Source of the DNA: Candidatus Celaenobacter antarcticus
GTDB lineage: Bacteria > Cloacimonadota > Cloacimonadia > JGIOTU-2
Reading direction: 5' to 3'
Length of the DNA: 44,503 nucleotides
Assembly: GCA_030765865.1 (NCBI GenBank)
Contig: JAVCDK010000156.1
Coordinates: forward strand, 1 to 44,503
The notes under the pieces were generated by a model, which saw nothing but the letters and a program-made list of their open reading frames with translations, made no database searches and was not told where the DNA came from. Below, piece by piece: positions 25,086-33,318 of the stretch (within the stretch, counting starts at the first letter, position 1; each line of letters opens with the position of its first letter). The position numbers were made by a program, and so were the translations under genes.

Positions 25086-25598
25086 CGCTCTGCTGCGAAA
25101 AGCGTGGAGAGTATAGAGTAGAGCTGAGAGAGGAAAAGAAAAGCGATGTGAGACTATTGTAACTCAACATTCCGATGTTGAGTACGCAAGATTGGAATCT
25201 TGCGCTACAATGCAAAATTATCACTAGCACTTGCTATTCTGATCCGCCAGCTGGCGGAGGGAGGTGTGTTGTTTTAAACCTCACCCTGACCCTCTCCTAA
25301 AAGGAGATGGAATTAAATGAAGAATATTTGCCAGCAATAAAATTTTTCTCCAGTGTCATTCTCGCAGAAGCTGGAATCTAGTATTTACAAACAATAATAA
25401 AAAAATGTGCTATATTGCTAAAACCTTGCGAACGGTTGATCTTGTCAACCCACTGGTGATAACCCTCGCAACGATTTGAAAATCTAGGGTCAATTGCCCT
25501 CAACGGATCGTTGTTTAAGAAAATCGCTCACTTCTGAAACCTTAAATCAGTGTTCTTAAATCGTCAATCAAAGACAATTAAAATATTCTCGGGGAATC
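25086..25598. repeat. intergenic hairpin cluster
   Basis: No gene. It holds a hairpin CTCAACAT-TCCG-ATGTTGAG (25163-25182), a hairpin CGCAAGATT-GG-AATCTTGCG (25185-25204), a 16-base palindrome TCCGCCAGCTGGCGGA (25243-25258), a CCTCACCCTGACCCTCTCC-type repeat (about 25280), REP-like copy 2 (25357-25380) and AAACCTTGCGAACGGTT (25421-25437), which recurs at 34148-34164. The rest shows nothing recognisable. These are the sort of dispersed elements seen in every long gap here. Confidence 0.7.
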
Positions 25599-25649
25599 CA
25601 TCCCCAAAGAGCTCTCGCATTCCTCGAAAAAATCGGACTGAAAATGTGA
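25599..25649 (+). pseudogene. 3' fragment of Mut7-C gene
   Basis: The last 16 codons and stop of the intact gene at 20434 (HPQRALAFLEKIGLKM) reappear here in the same reading order with no start or upstream domain. The fragment is the gene part of direct-repeat copy B. It indicates that the Mut7-C gene once lay directly upstream of rpmE. Confidence 0.9.
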
Positions 25650-25680
25650 TATACAAAAATGAACTTTATAAAATTTGACA
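25599..25680 (+). repeat. 82-base direct repeat, copy B
   Basis: Matches 20851-20932 at 81 of 82 positions. It ends with TTGACA, which in this copy is followed at 16 bases by TAAATT and then rpmE, so the repeat boundary falls inside the rpmE promoter. Confidence 0.95.
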
Positions 25681-25702
25681 CTGCAAAGTGGGGTCATAAA
25701 TT
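25675..25702 (+). promoter_or_regulatory. probable rpmE promoter
   Basis: TTGACA (25675-25680), a 16-base spacer and TAAATT (25697-25702), 39 bases before the rpmE start codon. Four of six bases match the -10 consensus. In copy A of the repeat the same TTGACA has no suitable -10 partner, which supports this copy being the original setting. Confidence 0.5.
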
Positions 25703-25741
25703 GTGTGCTAAATCAAAATGTATTAAACGGAGTACATATAT

Positions 25742-25969
25742 ATGAAAAAAGATATTCATCCAAAGTATCAAAAATGTGTAGTGAAATGCGCCTGCGGAAA
25801 CACCTTTGAGACCAGAGACACCTTACCGGAAATCCACGTGGAGATCTGTTCGGAATGTCATCCATTCTATACTGGTAAAAAGAAATTAGTGGATAGCGCA
25901 GGACGTATCGAAAAATTCAGGAAAAAATATAGCAAATTCGAGACCAAAAAAGAAAAAAAAGAGCAATAG
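25742..25969 (+). CDS. rpmE: 50S ribosomal protein L31 (zinc-binding form)
   Basis: 75 residues, normal for bL31. MKKDIHPKY and [10 protein letters not shown] with [24 protein letters not shown] are the family signature. Cys16, Cys18, Cys36 and Cys39 form the zinc site of the C+ form. The protein sits near the 5S rRNA at the subunit interface and helps link the subunits. The C-terminus carries a Lys/Glu-rich extension (KKEKKEQ). It is the first gene of a run with DUF1385 and prfA, an order also seen in other bacteria. Confidence 0.97.
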   Translation: MKKDIHPKYQKCVVKCACGNTFETRDTLPEIHVEICSECHPFYTGKKKLVDSAGRIEKFRKKYSKFETKKEKKEQ

Positions 25970-26055
25970 CATTTCTCCTCAGGGGAACTTTACACACCTT
26001 GAACCCATCAAATTTAAAGATTCATTAGGATACTTTTACCAAAAATTTAAAGCTT

Positions 26056-27027
26056 ATGAAAAACAAACCGGAAATCGCTGTGGGCGGTCAGGCAGTTATT
26101 GAGGGCGTCATGATGCGCGGACCTCAACATATTGCTACTGCTCTACGAAAAAAGGACGGGCATATCGTCCTGAAAAAACAAAAATTCGTATCCAAGACAA
26201 AGACGAATAAATTTTTTGGCTTACCTCTTATCAGGGGATTTGTCTCCCTTATTGAGATGCTCTCTATTGGCATTAAAACTTTGAACTTTTCTGCTGAAGA
26301 AGCGATAAAGGACGAAGAAGCGGATAAGCCGGGAAAAAAGAAAAACGTGTTCCTTGATAAACTCTATACTGCATTCTCCTACATTTTTGCTTTCGGGCTC
26401 GCCTTTCTTCTTTTTGTGTTCCTGCCCTACCGAATTGCGTACTGGATAAATATAGAGAAAACAAGTATCCTCTTCAATCTTTTTGCAGGAGGGATCAGGA
26501 TCATTTTTTTTGTTGTGTATGTTTATCTGATCAGTTTACTCAAGGATGTTCATCGGCTATTCCAGTATCATGGTGCAGAACACAAATCTGTATTTGCGTA
26601 TGAGGGAAATCCGGATTTCACTCTTGAAGATACAAAGCAATATAGGACTTACCATCCCCGCTGCGGCACGAGCTTTATGCTGATCGTTCTTGTCATTGCA
26701 ATACTTGTGTTCTCCATTTTTGATACGATCCTTGCGCTCATCCTTGGACACGCAATACCGCTTGGAATTCGAATTGTGCTGCATCTTTTACTGCTTCCCT
26801 TTGTTTCGGGAATTTCTTATGAAATTTTGAGATTTTCCGGGAAAAATATTAACCACTGGCTAGTCAAAGCATTTTCTGCGCCGGGGCTGGCTCTGCAGAG
26901 AATAACCACGCAAGAGCCGGATAGTCAACAGCTCGAGGTTGCGATCTGTGCGCTTCACGCTGCACTCGATCTTCCGCTCACTTACCCAGATGTGGAAATT
27001 TTGACCGATGACGAATCTTCTGAATAA
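26056..27027 (+). CDS. DUF1385 membrane protein (YqhQ-like)
   Basis: 323 residues. The signature start is [24 protein letters not shown]. Several transmembrane segments follow (about 110-128, 140-160, 205-235, 238-265), with conserved [24 protein letters not shown] and the [27 protein letters not shown] segment that is nearly invariant in this family. Function is not established; the gene very often neighbours rpmE and prfA. Its last 20 bases overlap the start of prfA in another frame, so translation of the two is likely coupled. Confidence 0.93.
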   Translation: MKNKPEIAVGGQAVIEGVMMRGPQHIATALRKKDGHIVLKKQKFVSKTKTNKFFGLPLIRGFVSLIEMLSIGIKTLNFSAEEAIKDEEADKPGKKKNVFLDKLYTAFSYIFAFGLAFLLFVFLPYRIAYWINIEKTSILFNLFAGGIRIIFFVVYVYLISLLKDVHRLFQYHGAEHKSVFAYEGNPDFTLEDTKQYRTYHPRCGTSFMLIVLVIAILVFSIFDTILALILGHAIPLGIRIVLHLLLLPFVSGISYEILRFSGKNINHWLVKAFSAPGLALQRITTQEPDSQQLEVAICALHAALDLPLTYPDVEILTDDESSE

Positions 27028-28081
27028 AGTTACCGAGCTCCGGCAGGAATACTCTGAGCTGGAAAAACAGCTTTCTGATCCCGATATAATCAATCAACTT
27101 GACCGATATAGGGACATTTCTTCCCGATACAAGGAAATTTCCGAAATATTGCAGTGTACAGAGGAACTTAATCAAAATATCGAAGCACTGGAAGAAAATA
27201 AAGAATCCCTAAAGCATGAAGAGGAAAAAGAGCTCGTCCTTCTTATAAATGAAGAGAATGCCAACCTCGAAAGCAAAGTTGATAAGTATTCCCAGCGGCT
27301 GAAAACAATGCTCATACCAAAGGATAAAAATGATACCAAAAAAGCCATCATGGAAATCCGGGCAGGTGCAGGCGGTGAGGAAGCAGCTCTCTTTGCATCC
27401 GATCTTTACAGGATGTACACCCATTTCATCGAGAATAAAGGATGGAAGATCGACATCATGAATTCTAATCCCACAGGTATGGGTGGTTTGAAGGAAATTT
27501 CTTTCGAAGTTATCGGAAATAATGCTTACGGTACACTTAAATTTGAAAGCGGAGTGCATCGCGTTCAGCGTGTTCCGGAAACGGAATCTTCAGGTAGAAT
27601 ACACACCTCTGCTGCTTCGGTAGTTGTATTGCCCGAAGCTGAAGAAATCGATTTTGATATTGATGAAAATGACCTGAAGGTCGATGTGTACCGTTCATCA
27701 GGTCCAGGCGGTCAAAGTGTTAATACGACAGATTCGGCAGTACGTATTACCCATATACCCACTGGTACAGTTGTCACCTGTCAAGATGAGAAATCACAAC
27801 TGAAAAATAAGCACAAGGCAATGAAAGTTCTCCGATCACGTTTACTTGACATCGAGATCCAGAAACAGCAGCAGTCAATAGCCCGGCAACGAAGAGCGAT
27901 GGTTGGTTCTGGAGATCGAAGCGCAAAAATCCGCACATATAACTACCCTCAATCACGCATTACCGATCACAGGATCAACTTCACTTCACATAATTTAGAA
28001 TCATTTATGGATGGAAATATTGACGAACTCATCGACGCTCTGCATATTGCCATGCAGGAAGAGATGTTAAATAATGAATAA
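27008..28081 (+). CDS. prfA: peptide chain release factor 1
   Basis: 357 residues, close to the usual 355-360. The codon-recognition loop motif is PET in [18 protein letters not shown], corresponding to the PxT motif of RF1 (reads UAA and UAG) and not the SPF of RF2. The catalytic GGQ is in [18 protein letters not shown], and [23 protein letters not shown] is the domain 3 signature. The ATG at 27008 lies inside the DUF1385 gene. No prmC, the methyltransferase of the GGQ glutamine, follows, unlike in many genomes; a CorC-type gene does instead. Confidence 0.97.
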   Translation: MTNLLNKVTELRQEYSELEKQLSDPDIINQLDRYRDISSRYKEISEILQCTEELNQNIEALEENKESLKHEEEKELVLLINEENANLESKVDKYSQRLKTMLIPKDKNDTKKAIMEIRAGAGGEEAALFASDLYRMYTHFIENKGWKIDIMNSNPTGMGGLKEISFEVIGNNAYGTLKFESGVHRVQRVPETESSGRIHTSAASVVVLPEAEEIDFDIDENDLKVDVYRSSGPGGQSVNTTDSAVRITHIPTGTVVTCQDEKSQLKNKHKAMKVLRSRLLDIEIQKQQQSIARQRRAMVGSGDRSAKIRTYNYPQSRITDHRINFTSHNLESFMDGNIDELIDALHIAMQEEMLNNE

Positions 28082-28104
28082 CATCATTTTTAGTTAGAAC
28101 ATAA

Positions 28105-29346
28105 ATGATCAGCATTATTATTATAGCAATATTTTTTGTTGGGTCTGCCTTTTTTTCCGGCAGTGAGATCGGTCTTGTATCCCTCGATAAGCACCGATTG
28201 AAACACGAAGCTGCTAAAAGCAAGAGCAAAAAACGGCTTTACGATTTCATAACAAATCCTGATAAAGTACTGGGCACTACCCTTATTGGTAATAATATAT
28301 CACTAATCATTGTTTCATCTGTCTTCACTGCATTCATGATCAAATTGGATGTTATGTCTGAAACCCTTGCAGCACTGCTTCTTGCCGGGGGACTTCTTAT
28401 TTTCGCCGAGATCATCCCCAAAATACTTATCAGAAATACCTGCGACACTTCAATCCCGAAATTTTTCTTTTTGATACGATTCTTCTCATTCTTGTTTCAT
28501 CCTCTGATCTGGGTGTTGAGCAAGATAAATAATGCATTCTTTAGACTGTTTAAGATAGACAAAAAGAGCAGCACTCACCTTTTCACCAAAGACGATCTTT
28601 CATATCTTCTTGAAGTAGCCGAAAAGGATGGTCACGTAAAAAAGGATGAACACAATCTGATTGAAGAAGTGCTGGACTTCCGCGATTTGACAGTGAAAAA
28701 TATTATGATCCCCCGCACGAACATTGTCGGGGTCAAAGCAGACACTCCTATACAGGAAGTGATTAATTTAATGAAAGAAGAAGGATTTACACGTTTCCCT
28801 GTTTATTCAGTGGATATCGATCATATCGAAGGCATGCTTATTATTCACGATCTTCTTGAGGTAGAAGACCTTTCATTACCTGCAAAAAAATTCATCAGGG
28901 ATGCCTATTTTGTGCCCGAGATCATGAAAGCAACTACACTATTTAAAAAGATGCAGCAGAATAAAACCCCTCTCGCGGTTGTGGTAGATGAATATGGCGG
29001 CACTGCTGGTATTATTTCTGTGGAAGACCTCCTTGAAGAACTTGTTGGTGAGATCGAGGACGAATATGATGCCCAGGAAAATGATATCAGTAAGGTGAAT
29101 GACACAACCCTTCTCGTTAACGGTGAGGTTGAGATCGAGCGCTTGATCGAAGATTATAATATCGAGCTCGATGAAGGTGATTATGAGACCCTTGCAGGAA
29201 TGCTTATTGAAAAATTTGAGCGAATTCCTCGTTACAATGAAAAACTACTTATAAAGAATTATGAGTTCACGATAAAACAGGTTACTGCAAAAAAGATTGA
29301 GAAAGTAATGGTAAAAATCCTTCCTAAGCAGGAAGAATCCGACTAG
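28105..29346 (+). CDS. CNNM/CBS-domain (CorC/HlyC family) membrane protein
   Basis: 413 residues. The N-terminal DUF21/CNNM membrane domain (SAFFSGSEIGLVSLDKHRL, three to four helices to about 145) is followed by a CBS pair (VKNIMIPRTNIVGVKADT; FTRFPVYSVDIDHIEGMLIIHDLL; TPLAVVVDEYGGTAGIISVEDLLEELVGEIEDEYD) and a C-terminal CorC/HlyC domain (LLVNGEVEIERL... LAGMLIEKFERIP). Such proteins are linked to magnesium or cobalt efflux or, as GldE, to gliding and lipoprotein function in Bacteroidota. Sequence alone does not choose. The CBS pair would bind adenine nucleotides. It lies 23 bases after prfA. Confidence 0.92.
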   Translation: MISIIIIAIFFVGSAFFSGSEIGLVSLDKHRLKHEAAKSKSKKRLYDFITNPDKVLGTTLIGNNISLIIVSSVFTAFMIKLDVMSETLAALLLAGGLLIFAEIIPKILIRNTCDTSIPKFFFLIRFFSFLFHPLIWVLSKINNAFFRLFKIDKKSSTHLFTKDDLSYLLEVAEKDGHVKKDEHNLIEEVLDFRDLTVKNIMIPRTNIVGVKADTPIQEVINLMKEEGFTRFPVYSVDIDHIEGMLIIHDLLEVEDLSLPAKKFIRDAYFVPEIMKATTLFKKMQQNKTPLAVVVDEYGGTAGIISVEDLLEELVGEIEDEYDAQENDISKVNDTTLLVNGEVEIERLIEDYNIELDEGDYETLAGMLIEKFERIPRYNEKLLIKNYEFTIKQVTAKKIEKVMVKILPKQEESD

Positions 29347-29381
29347 CTTTCTTTCCCTCCTGAACAAACTTCAGTAATCTT

Positions 29382-29576
29382 TTACTTCTTTTTTAACTTG
29401 GGAAAATACTTCTTTTTTAACTTATCGACAAGTTCATTCAGACGCTTGTTATCTATTAGACCAAGACCTGCAGCGATTAAAAGAATTCCCTGCAAAAACG
29501 GCGTAAATAAACCAATTATACCGAGGCCGAGGAGCGAGTAACCAGCGATCTTTCTAAACGAAGTTTTGGCTTTCAC
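29382..29576 (-). CDS. small PGPGW-like membrane protein
   Basis: 64 residues with one long or two short hydrophobic helices (GYSLLGLGIIGLFTPFLQGILLIAAGLGLI) and a basic Lys-rich tail (KLKKKYFPKLKKK). The Gly-rich G.LLLG..G...P...G pattern resembles the PGPGW/YbaN-type small transmembrane proteins. It lies 2 bases after the NifU-like gene, so it is co-transcribed. Function unknown. Confidence 0.7.
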   Translation of the reverse strand: MKAKTSFRKIAGYSLLGLGIIGLFTPFLQGILLIAAGLGLIDNKRLNELVDKLKKKYFPKLKKK

Positions 29577-29578
29577 AC

Positions 29579-29806
29579 TTAAACCGCTGTTACTTTTTTC
29601 ACTTCAGGAATTTTGTCTTTGAGTTGCTTTTCAATGCCGTACTTCAGCGTCATCTGAGAAAATGGGCATCCTCTGCATGAGCCCTGAAGTTCGACCTTGA
29701 CCTCACCATCGTCGGTAACTTCAATTAATTTCACATCCCCACCATCGCCCATTAATGCCGGACGTATTTTTTCTAATTCTTTTGATACTTTTTCTTTTAG
29801 TTCCAT
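29579..29806 (-). CDS. NifU-like C-terminal domain protein (Fe-S scaffold)
   Basis: 75 residues, a stand-alone NifU C-terminal domain. IRPALMGDGGDVKLIEV and GSCRGCPFSQMTLKYGIE contain the conserved CxxC that holds a transferable [4Fe-4S] cluster. It is 56 bases downstream of a LeuC-type dehydratase gene that needs such a cluster, so a role in delivering it is plausible. This is inference from position. Confidence 0.93.
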   Translation of the reverse strand: MELKEKVSKELEKIRPALMGDGGDVKLIEVTDDGEVKVELQGSCRGCPFSQMTLKYGIEKQLKDKIPEVKKVTAV

Positions 29807-29862
29807 ATTATCTTCAACAATTTTTTTATATATAACCTACACGTTTTTTCATAATGTCAAAA

Positions 29863-31116
29863 TTAAATTTTTCTTGGATCTGTTATCACACCCTTGCGCG
29901 CAGAAGCAGCAACTGTTTCCGGAGATCCAAGATATATCTCTGCGGTCTTATTGCCCATTCTACCTTTGAAGTTTCGGTTCGCAGTTGAGACAGTCACCTC
30001 ATTATCTGCCATCACACCCTGATGAGCGCCAAGGCATGGTCCACATCCGGAAGGAAGTATCACTGCACCTGCCTTGTTGAGAATACTCATAGTGCCGTCA
30101 TCGGTTGCTTCTTGATATACTTCTCTGGATGCAGGGAGAATTAGCAACCTGGTGGAAGGATGTACTGTTTTTCCATTCAATATGGCTGCAGCCGCATGAA
30201 GGTCTTCTAACCTGCCATTCGTGCATGTGCCAATGAAACACTGATCGACCTTGATCCCTTCAGCTTCCGAAATATCTTTCACGTTATCGACGGTATGCGG
30301 GAAAGCAATTTGCGGAGTGATCTCATTCAAATTATAGGAATACTCCTTTTCATAAATTGCGTCATCATCCGCCCAAACCGCATGATACTCCTCAACATTA
30401 TGCTCTTTCAGCCATTTTTTGGTCAGCTCATCAACAGGGAATGCACCATTCTTTGCACCCATTTCCACTGACATATTTGCAATTGTCATTCTATCTGAAA
30501 TATCCAGATTTATGATGCCCGAGCCGTGATATTCAACTGATTTATAATTTGCTCCGTCAGCACCAAGATCGCCGATTATTTTTAAAATGAGATCCTTGGC
30601 GGATACCCTCTGTTGAAAACGCCTTTCCAAAGTGATCTTATATGATCTGGGAATTTTGAACCACGTCTCACCTGTTATCCAGATGCCAGCAGCTTCGGTT
30701 CTGTCAATACCTGTTGAAAAAGCACCAAATGCACCGTAAGTACAAGTATGGCTGTCACTTCCGACAATTACACTACAGGGTAAAGCAAGTCCTATTTCCG
30801 GAAGAACCTGGTGGCAAATTCCCCTGCCTATATCATAAAAATGTGTGATATGCTGCGTTTTTACAAATTCTCGAATTTCTTTATGATTGTTCGCAGTCTT
30901 TACACTTGCAGCGGGAATAACATGATCGAGCACGATCACGATGCGGTCAGGATATTTTACTTTGATACCTTCTTTAACCTGGCTGAGCTTTTTTATAATT
31001 GCAGCAGAATTATCATGAGTTAGAATATAATCCGGCTCAACAAAAACGATTTCACTTTCTTGAACTGATTGTCCGATCTTGTTTTCAAAAACTTTCTGTA
31101 TAAAAGTTTTACCCAT
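29863..31116 (-). CDS. LeuC/homoaconitase-type large subunit, orphan
   Basis: 417 residues, the length of the archaeal-type 3-isopropylmalate dehydratase or homoaconitase large subunit. The [4Fe-4S] ligands are in FIGTCTNGR and PSGCGPCLGAHQG. VGSDSHTCTYGAFGAFSTGID and ADGANYKSVEYHG are conserved substrate and cluster regions. AGGAGC precedes the ATG. The enzyme isomerises 2- to 3-hydroxy acids, as in leucine or lysine synthesis, but needs a LeuD small subunit, and none is in this window. A NifU-like gene follows. The exact substrate (isopropylmalate, homocitrate or citramalate-type) is not decided. Confidence 0.88.
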   Translation of the reverse strand: MGKTFIQKVFENKIGQSVQESEIVFVEPDYILTHDNSAAIIKKLSQVKEGIKVKYPDRIVIVLDHVIPAASVKTANNHKEIREFVKTQHITHFYDIGRGICHQVLPEIGLALPCSVIVGSDSHTCTYGAFGAFSTGIDRTEAAGIWITGETWFKIPRSYKITLERRFQQRVSAKDLILKIIGDLGADGANYKSVEYHGSGIINLDISDRMTIANMSVEMGAKNGAFPVDELTKKWLKEHNVEEYHAVWADDDAIYEKEYSYNLNEITPQIAFPHTVDNVKDISEAEGIKVDQCFIGTCTNGRLEDLHAAAAILNGKTVHPSTRLLILPASREVYQEATDDGTMSILNKAGAVILPSGCGPCLGAHQGVMADNEVTVSTANRNFKGRMGNKTAEIYLGSPETVAASARKGVITDPRKI

Positions 31117-31144
31117 TTATGCTCCTATATATAAATACATTTTT

Positions 31145-31174
31145 ACCACTAAAAGCACGAAATTCACGAAAAAA
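31145..31174 (+). repeat. CACGAAA-type repeat, left copy (inverted to 31578-31607)
   Basis: Reads ACCACTAAAAGCACGAAATT then CACGAAAAAA. The reverse complement of 31578-31607 matches it at 24 of 30 positions without gaps. The two copies enclose the GxxExxY gene. Another copy, in the orientation of the right one, is at 34301-34337. Confidence 0.8.
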
Positions 31175-31209
31175 CTTTTGGAAATTCAATTTTCTTTTTT
31201 TTCTTAGCT

Positions 31210-31611
31210 TCATAACACGATCCTTTCAATCTCTACTTTGGGAAATGCTGAAAAGTTCAACAGTAAACCCAGCTTCAAATGAGTTACTCTAAGATAATTC
31301 AAGATATGAGCTCTATGTACATCAAGAATCTGGCTAACTGTTCTTATTTCAATAATAATTGAATCAAAACATATAAAATCTGCTCTATAAGCGTGGGTTA
31401 ACGGAATGTTTTTATAATTTAATCTGATCTCTGCCTGGTTTTTAAATGGAATTTTTCTTAAAGTAAACTCTTTTTCTAAACATTTTTGATAGACTGCCTC
31501 TAAAAATCCTACCCCCATTTTTTTATATACTTCAAAAATTGCCCCCTGAAGCGCGTAACTTTCATTTTTGAAAAATATTTTTTCGCGTCTTTCGTGTATT
31601 TCGTGGTTCAT
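31210..31611 (-). CDS. GxxExxY family protein
   Basis: 133 residues from MNHEIHERREKIFF. The family motif is GFLEAVYQKCLEKEF (G-x2-E-x2-Y), followed by IPFKNQAEIRL, YRADFICFDSIIIEIRTV and QILDVHRAHILNYLRVTHLKLGLLLNF. The strand pattern D...IIIEIR sits in the same order as the D...ExK core of PD-(D/E)xK nucleases, with Arg in place of Lys. The longer open frame upstream overlaps the aldolase gene and is rejected. The first dozen codons are supplied by the CACGAAA repeat on the minus strand. Function of the family is unknown. It looks inserted between the aldolase and LeuC-type genes. Confidence 0.88.
   Translation of the reverse strand: MNHEIHERREKIFFKNESYALQGAIFEVYKKMGVGFLEAVYQKCLEKEFTLRKIPFKNQAEIRLNYKNIPLTHAYRADFICFDSIIIEIRTVSQILDVHRAHILNYLRVTHLKLGLLLNFSAFPKVEIERIVL
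31578..31607 (-). repeat. CACGAAA-type repeat, right copy
   Basis: On the minus strand ACCACGAAATACACGAAAGA then CGCGAAAAAA, overlapping codons 2-12 of the GxxExxY gene. Inverted relative to the left copy, so the gene lies in a unit of about 463 bases with inverted ends. Confidence 0.8.
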
Positions 31612-31624
31612 GATATTATACTTC

Positions 31625-32230
31625 TTATGCCTTTTCAATATCAGATAGAACCTGAATAATATTTTCCCCTGCCTGCTGGCAAGTTTTTCCAAAACTTAAA
31701 AATCCGTGATCTTTCATGATAAGAATACTGTCATTTTCCCCGAGCGCATCACATACGGATTCCATCAGCTCAAGGGTTCCATAAGGATACCATTTTTTTG
31801 TAGATTTCAATCCCAATTGTGAGCAGTGTGCGAGTAAATGCCGGTTATGACCGTGAAAAATTATTTGAATATCACTCCGCTTCTGATAAATACTGTTATG
31901 CAGCATTGTTTCAGATGACGGCTCCTCAGTACCGGTCACATCGATCTGTCTCGAAGGAATATCAACATTGATGATCTCAACAAAATCTTTTTCCGCGAGT
32001 GCTCCAAGGTTTGAACCTGCTGCAGTGATAATAAACCTGCCTCCGATCCGCGCACTGAGATTACCGGCAGAGCTTGTGATAAGAGGATTTACCGGGTGTG
32101 GATATGTAGGAATGCAACCCAATTCCGACAACTTCTTCCCCCACTTAATGAGCTCTTGCTGAATTGGGAAATCGATTATCTTTTTTTCTGAAAATCGTAC
32201 GCTGAACTTTATTCCCTGATATTGTTCCAT
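31625..32230 (-). CDS. class II aldolase/adducin-family protein (MtnB- or Ald2-like)
   Basis: 201 residues. The class II aldolase zinc site is present: IIFHGHNRH (two His), KDHGFLSFG (third His) and the acidic catalytic residue in SSETMLH. Other signatures are SSAGNLSARIGGRFIITAAGS. Its ATG overlaps the mtnA stop by one base (TAATG), so the two are coupled. After MtnA makes the ribulose phosphate, this enzyme would either cleave it (DHAP shunt, oxygen-independent) or dehydrate it (MtnB of methionine salvage). No acireductone dioxygenase or other later salvage gene is visible here, and the organism is probably anaerobic, so the aldolase reaction is favoured. Confidence 0.85.
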   Translation of the reverse strand: MEQYQGIKFSVRFSEKKIIDFPIQQELIKWGKKLSELGCIPTYPHPVNPLITSSAGNLSARIGGRFIITAAGSNLGALAEKDFVEIINVDIPSRQIDVTGTEEPSSETMLHNSIYQKRSDIQIIFHGHNRHLLAHCSQLGLKSTKKWYPYGTLELMESVCDALGENDSILIMKDHGFLSFGKTCQQAGENIIQVLSDIEKA

Positions 32231-33243
32231 TATTTTAAAGTATGAATATCTTCCGGTTTATGAATACCCTTTTCCGTTATGATGCCTGTGATATATTTTG
32301 CAGGTGTGACATCAAATGCCGGATTCAATGCATTACTTTCTGTATTAGCGATGTGTTTATTTCCAATTTTTTTTACTTCATCAGAAGAGCGTTCTTCAAT
32401 TGGAACATCTGCTCCGCATCTGCATGAAAAATCTATTGTTGAGCATGGGGCAACAACATAAAAAGGAATTTCGTTTTCTTTTGCGAGAACTGCCTTTTCG
32501 TATGTACCGATCTTGTTTGCCACATCACCGTTACACGCGATCCTGTCTGCTCCGACAAATACGATATCGATCTTTTTTTGCTGCATATAATATCCTGCAG
32601 CATTATCTGCGATGATCGCATGAGGTATGCCTGCATACTGCAATTCCCAAGCAGTAAGCTGAGCGCCCTGCAAACGGGGTCGGGTTTCATCCGCATACAC
32701 AAAAATATCTTTGCCCTGTTCATGAGCTACATATATCGGGGCAAGTGCACTTCCCCATCCCTGGATCGCCAGCTTTCCTGCATTGCAATGCGTGAGTATT
32801 TGGAAACCGTCCTTTACGAGTTCAGCTCCAAGTTCACCCATAATTCGAGAGTGTTTCTCATCTTCACGCAGAATATCATCAGCTGTTTTGAATGCTGTCT
32901 CTGTTGGATCTGATGACTTGGCAGCAGCATAAAAAACTCTGTTTGTCGCATAAAAAAGATTCTGCGCTGTTGGGCGTGATGATTCGATAAAGAGTTTTGC
33001 TTTTCCCAAATCCTTTTTAGTTGTACATTCCGCAAACGCCTGCGCCATAGCATAGCCAGCAGCCACCCCGATCGTTCCTGCTCCTCGCAGAAGCATATGC
33101 TGAATCGCATTAACAGTCGATAAATATGATCGAAGTTCAACAATTTTCGAAGTAAAGGGCAACTTTGTCTGGTCTATTATAAAAACTGTGTTTCCTTCTC
33201 GCCAGATCGCTTTCCATTCTTTATCTTTGATGATCTTTTTCAT
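32230..33243 (-). CDS. mtnA: S-methyl-5-thioribose-1-phosphate isomerase
   Basis: 337 residues. Signature segments are RGAGTIGVAAGYAMA, ILTHCNAGKLAIQGWGSALAPI (catalytic Cys), VYADETRPRLQGAQLTAWEL and VFVGADRIACNGDVANKIGTY (catalytic Asp), plus CRCGADVPIEERS. It converts 5-methylthioribose-1-phosphate, or 5-deoxyribose-1-phosphate, to the ribulose form in the cytoplasm, salvaging the waste of SAM-dependent and radical SAM reactions. GGGTGGGTAAGCT precedes the ATG. The family also includes ribose-1,5-bisphosphate and eIF2B-like members, but the motifs and the adjacent aldolase fit MtnA. Confidence 0.92.
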   Translation of the reverse strand: MKKIIKDKEWKAIWREGNTVFIIDQTKLPFTSKIVELRSYLSTVNAIQHMLLRGAGTIGVAAGYAMAQAFAECTTKKDLGKAKLFIESSRPTAQNLFYATNRVFYAAAKSSDPTETAFKTADDILREDEKHSRIMGELGAELVKDGFQILTHCNAGKLAIQGWGSALAPIYVAHEQGKDIFVYADETRPRLQGAQLTAWELQYAGIPHAIIADNAAGYYMQQKKIDIVFVGADRIACNGDVANKIGTYEKAVLAKENEIPFYVVAPCSTIDFSCRCGADVPIEERSSDEVKKIGNKHIANTESNALNPAFDVTPAKYITGIITEKGIHKPEDIHTLK

Positions 33244-33318
33244 AGCTTACCCACCCAATAAAATAAAAAAAACTTGTCAAAGATTGCGTGCGTAAAATCT
33301 CTGAGATCAGGAGAAAAC

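Noticed and set aside
25163-25258. Repeated hairpins as a possible CRISPR array
   Set aside because: The hairpins differ from each other and have no regular spacing; they are dispersed intergenic repeats.
20933-25590. Integrase or transposase in the repeat-bounded block
   Set aside because: The only long frames are the two T9SS-type proteins; no recombinase motif was found.
31612-31692. N-terminal extension of the GxxExxY protein
   Set aside because: It lies within the aldolase gene; the ATG at 31611 gives the usual family length.
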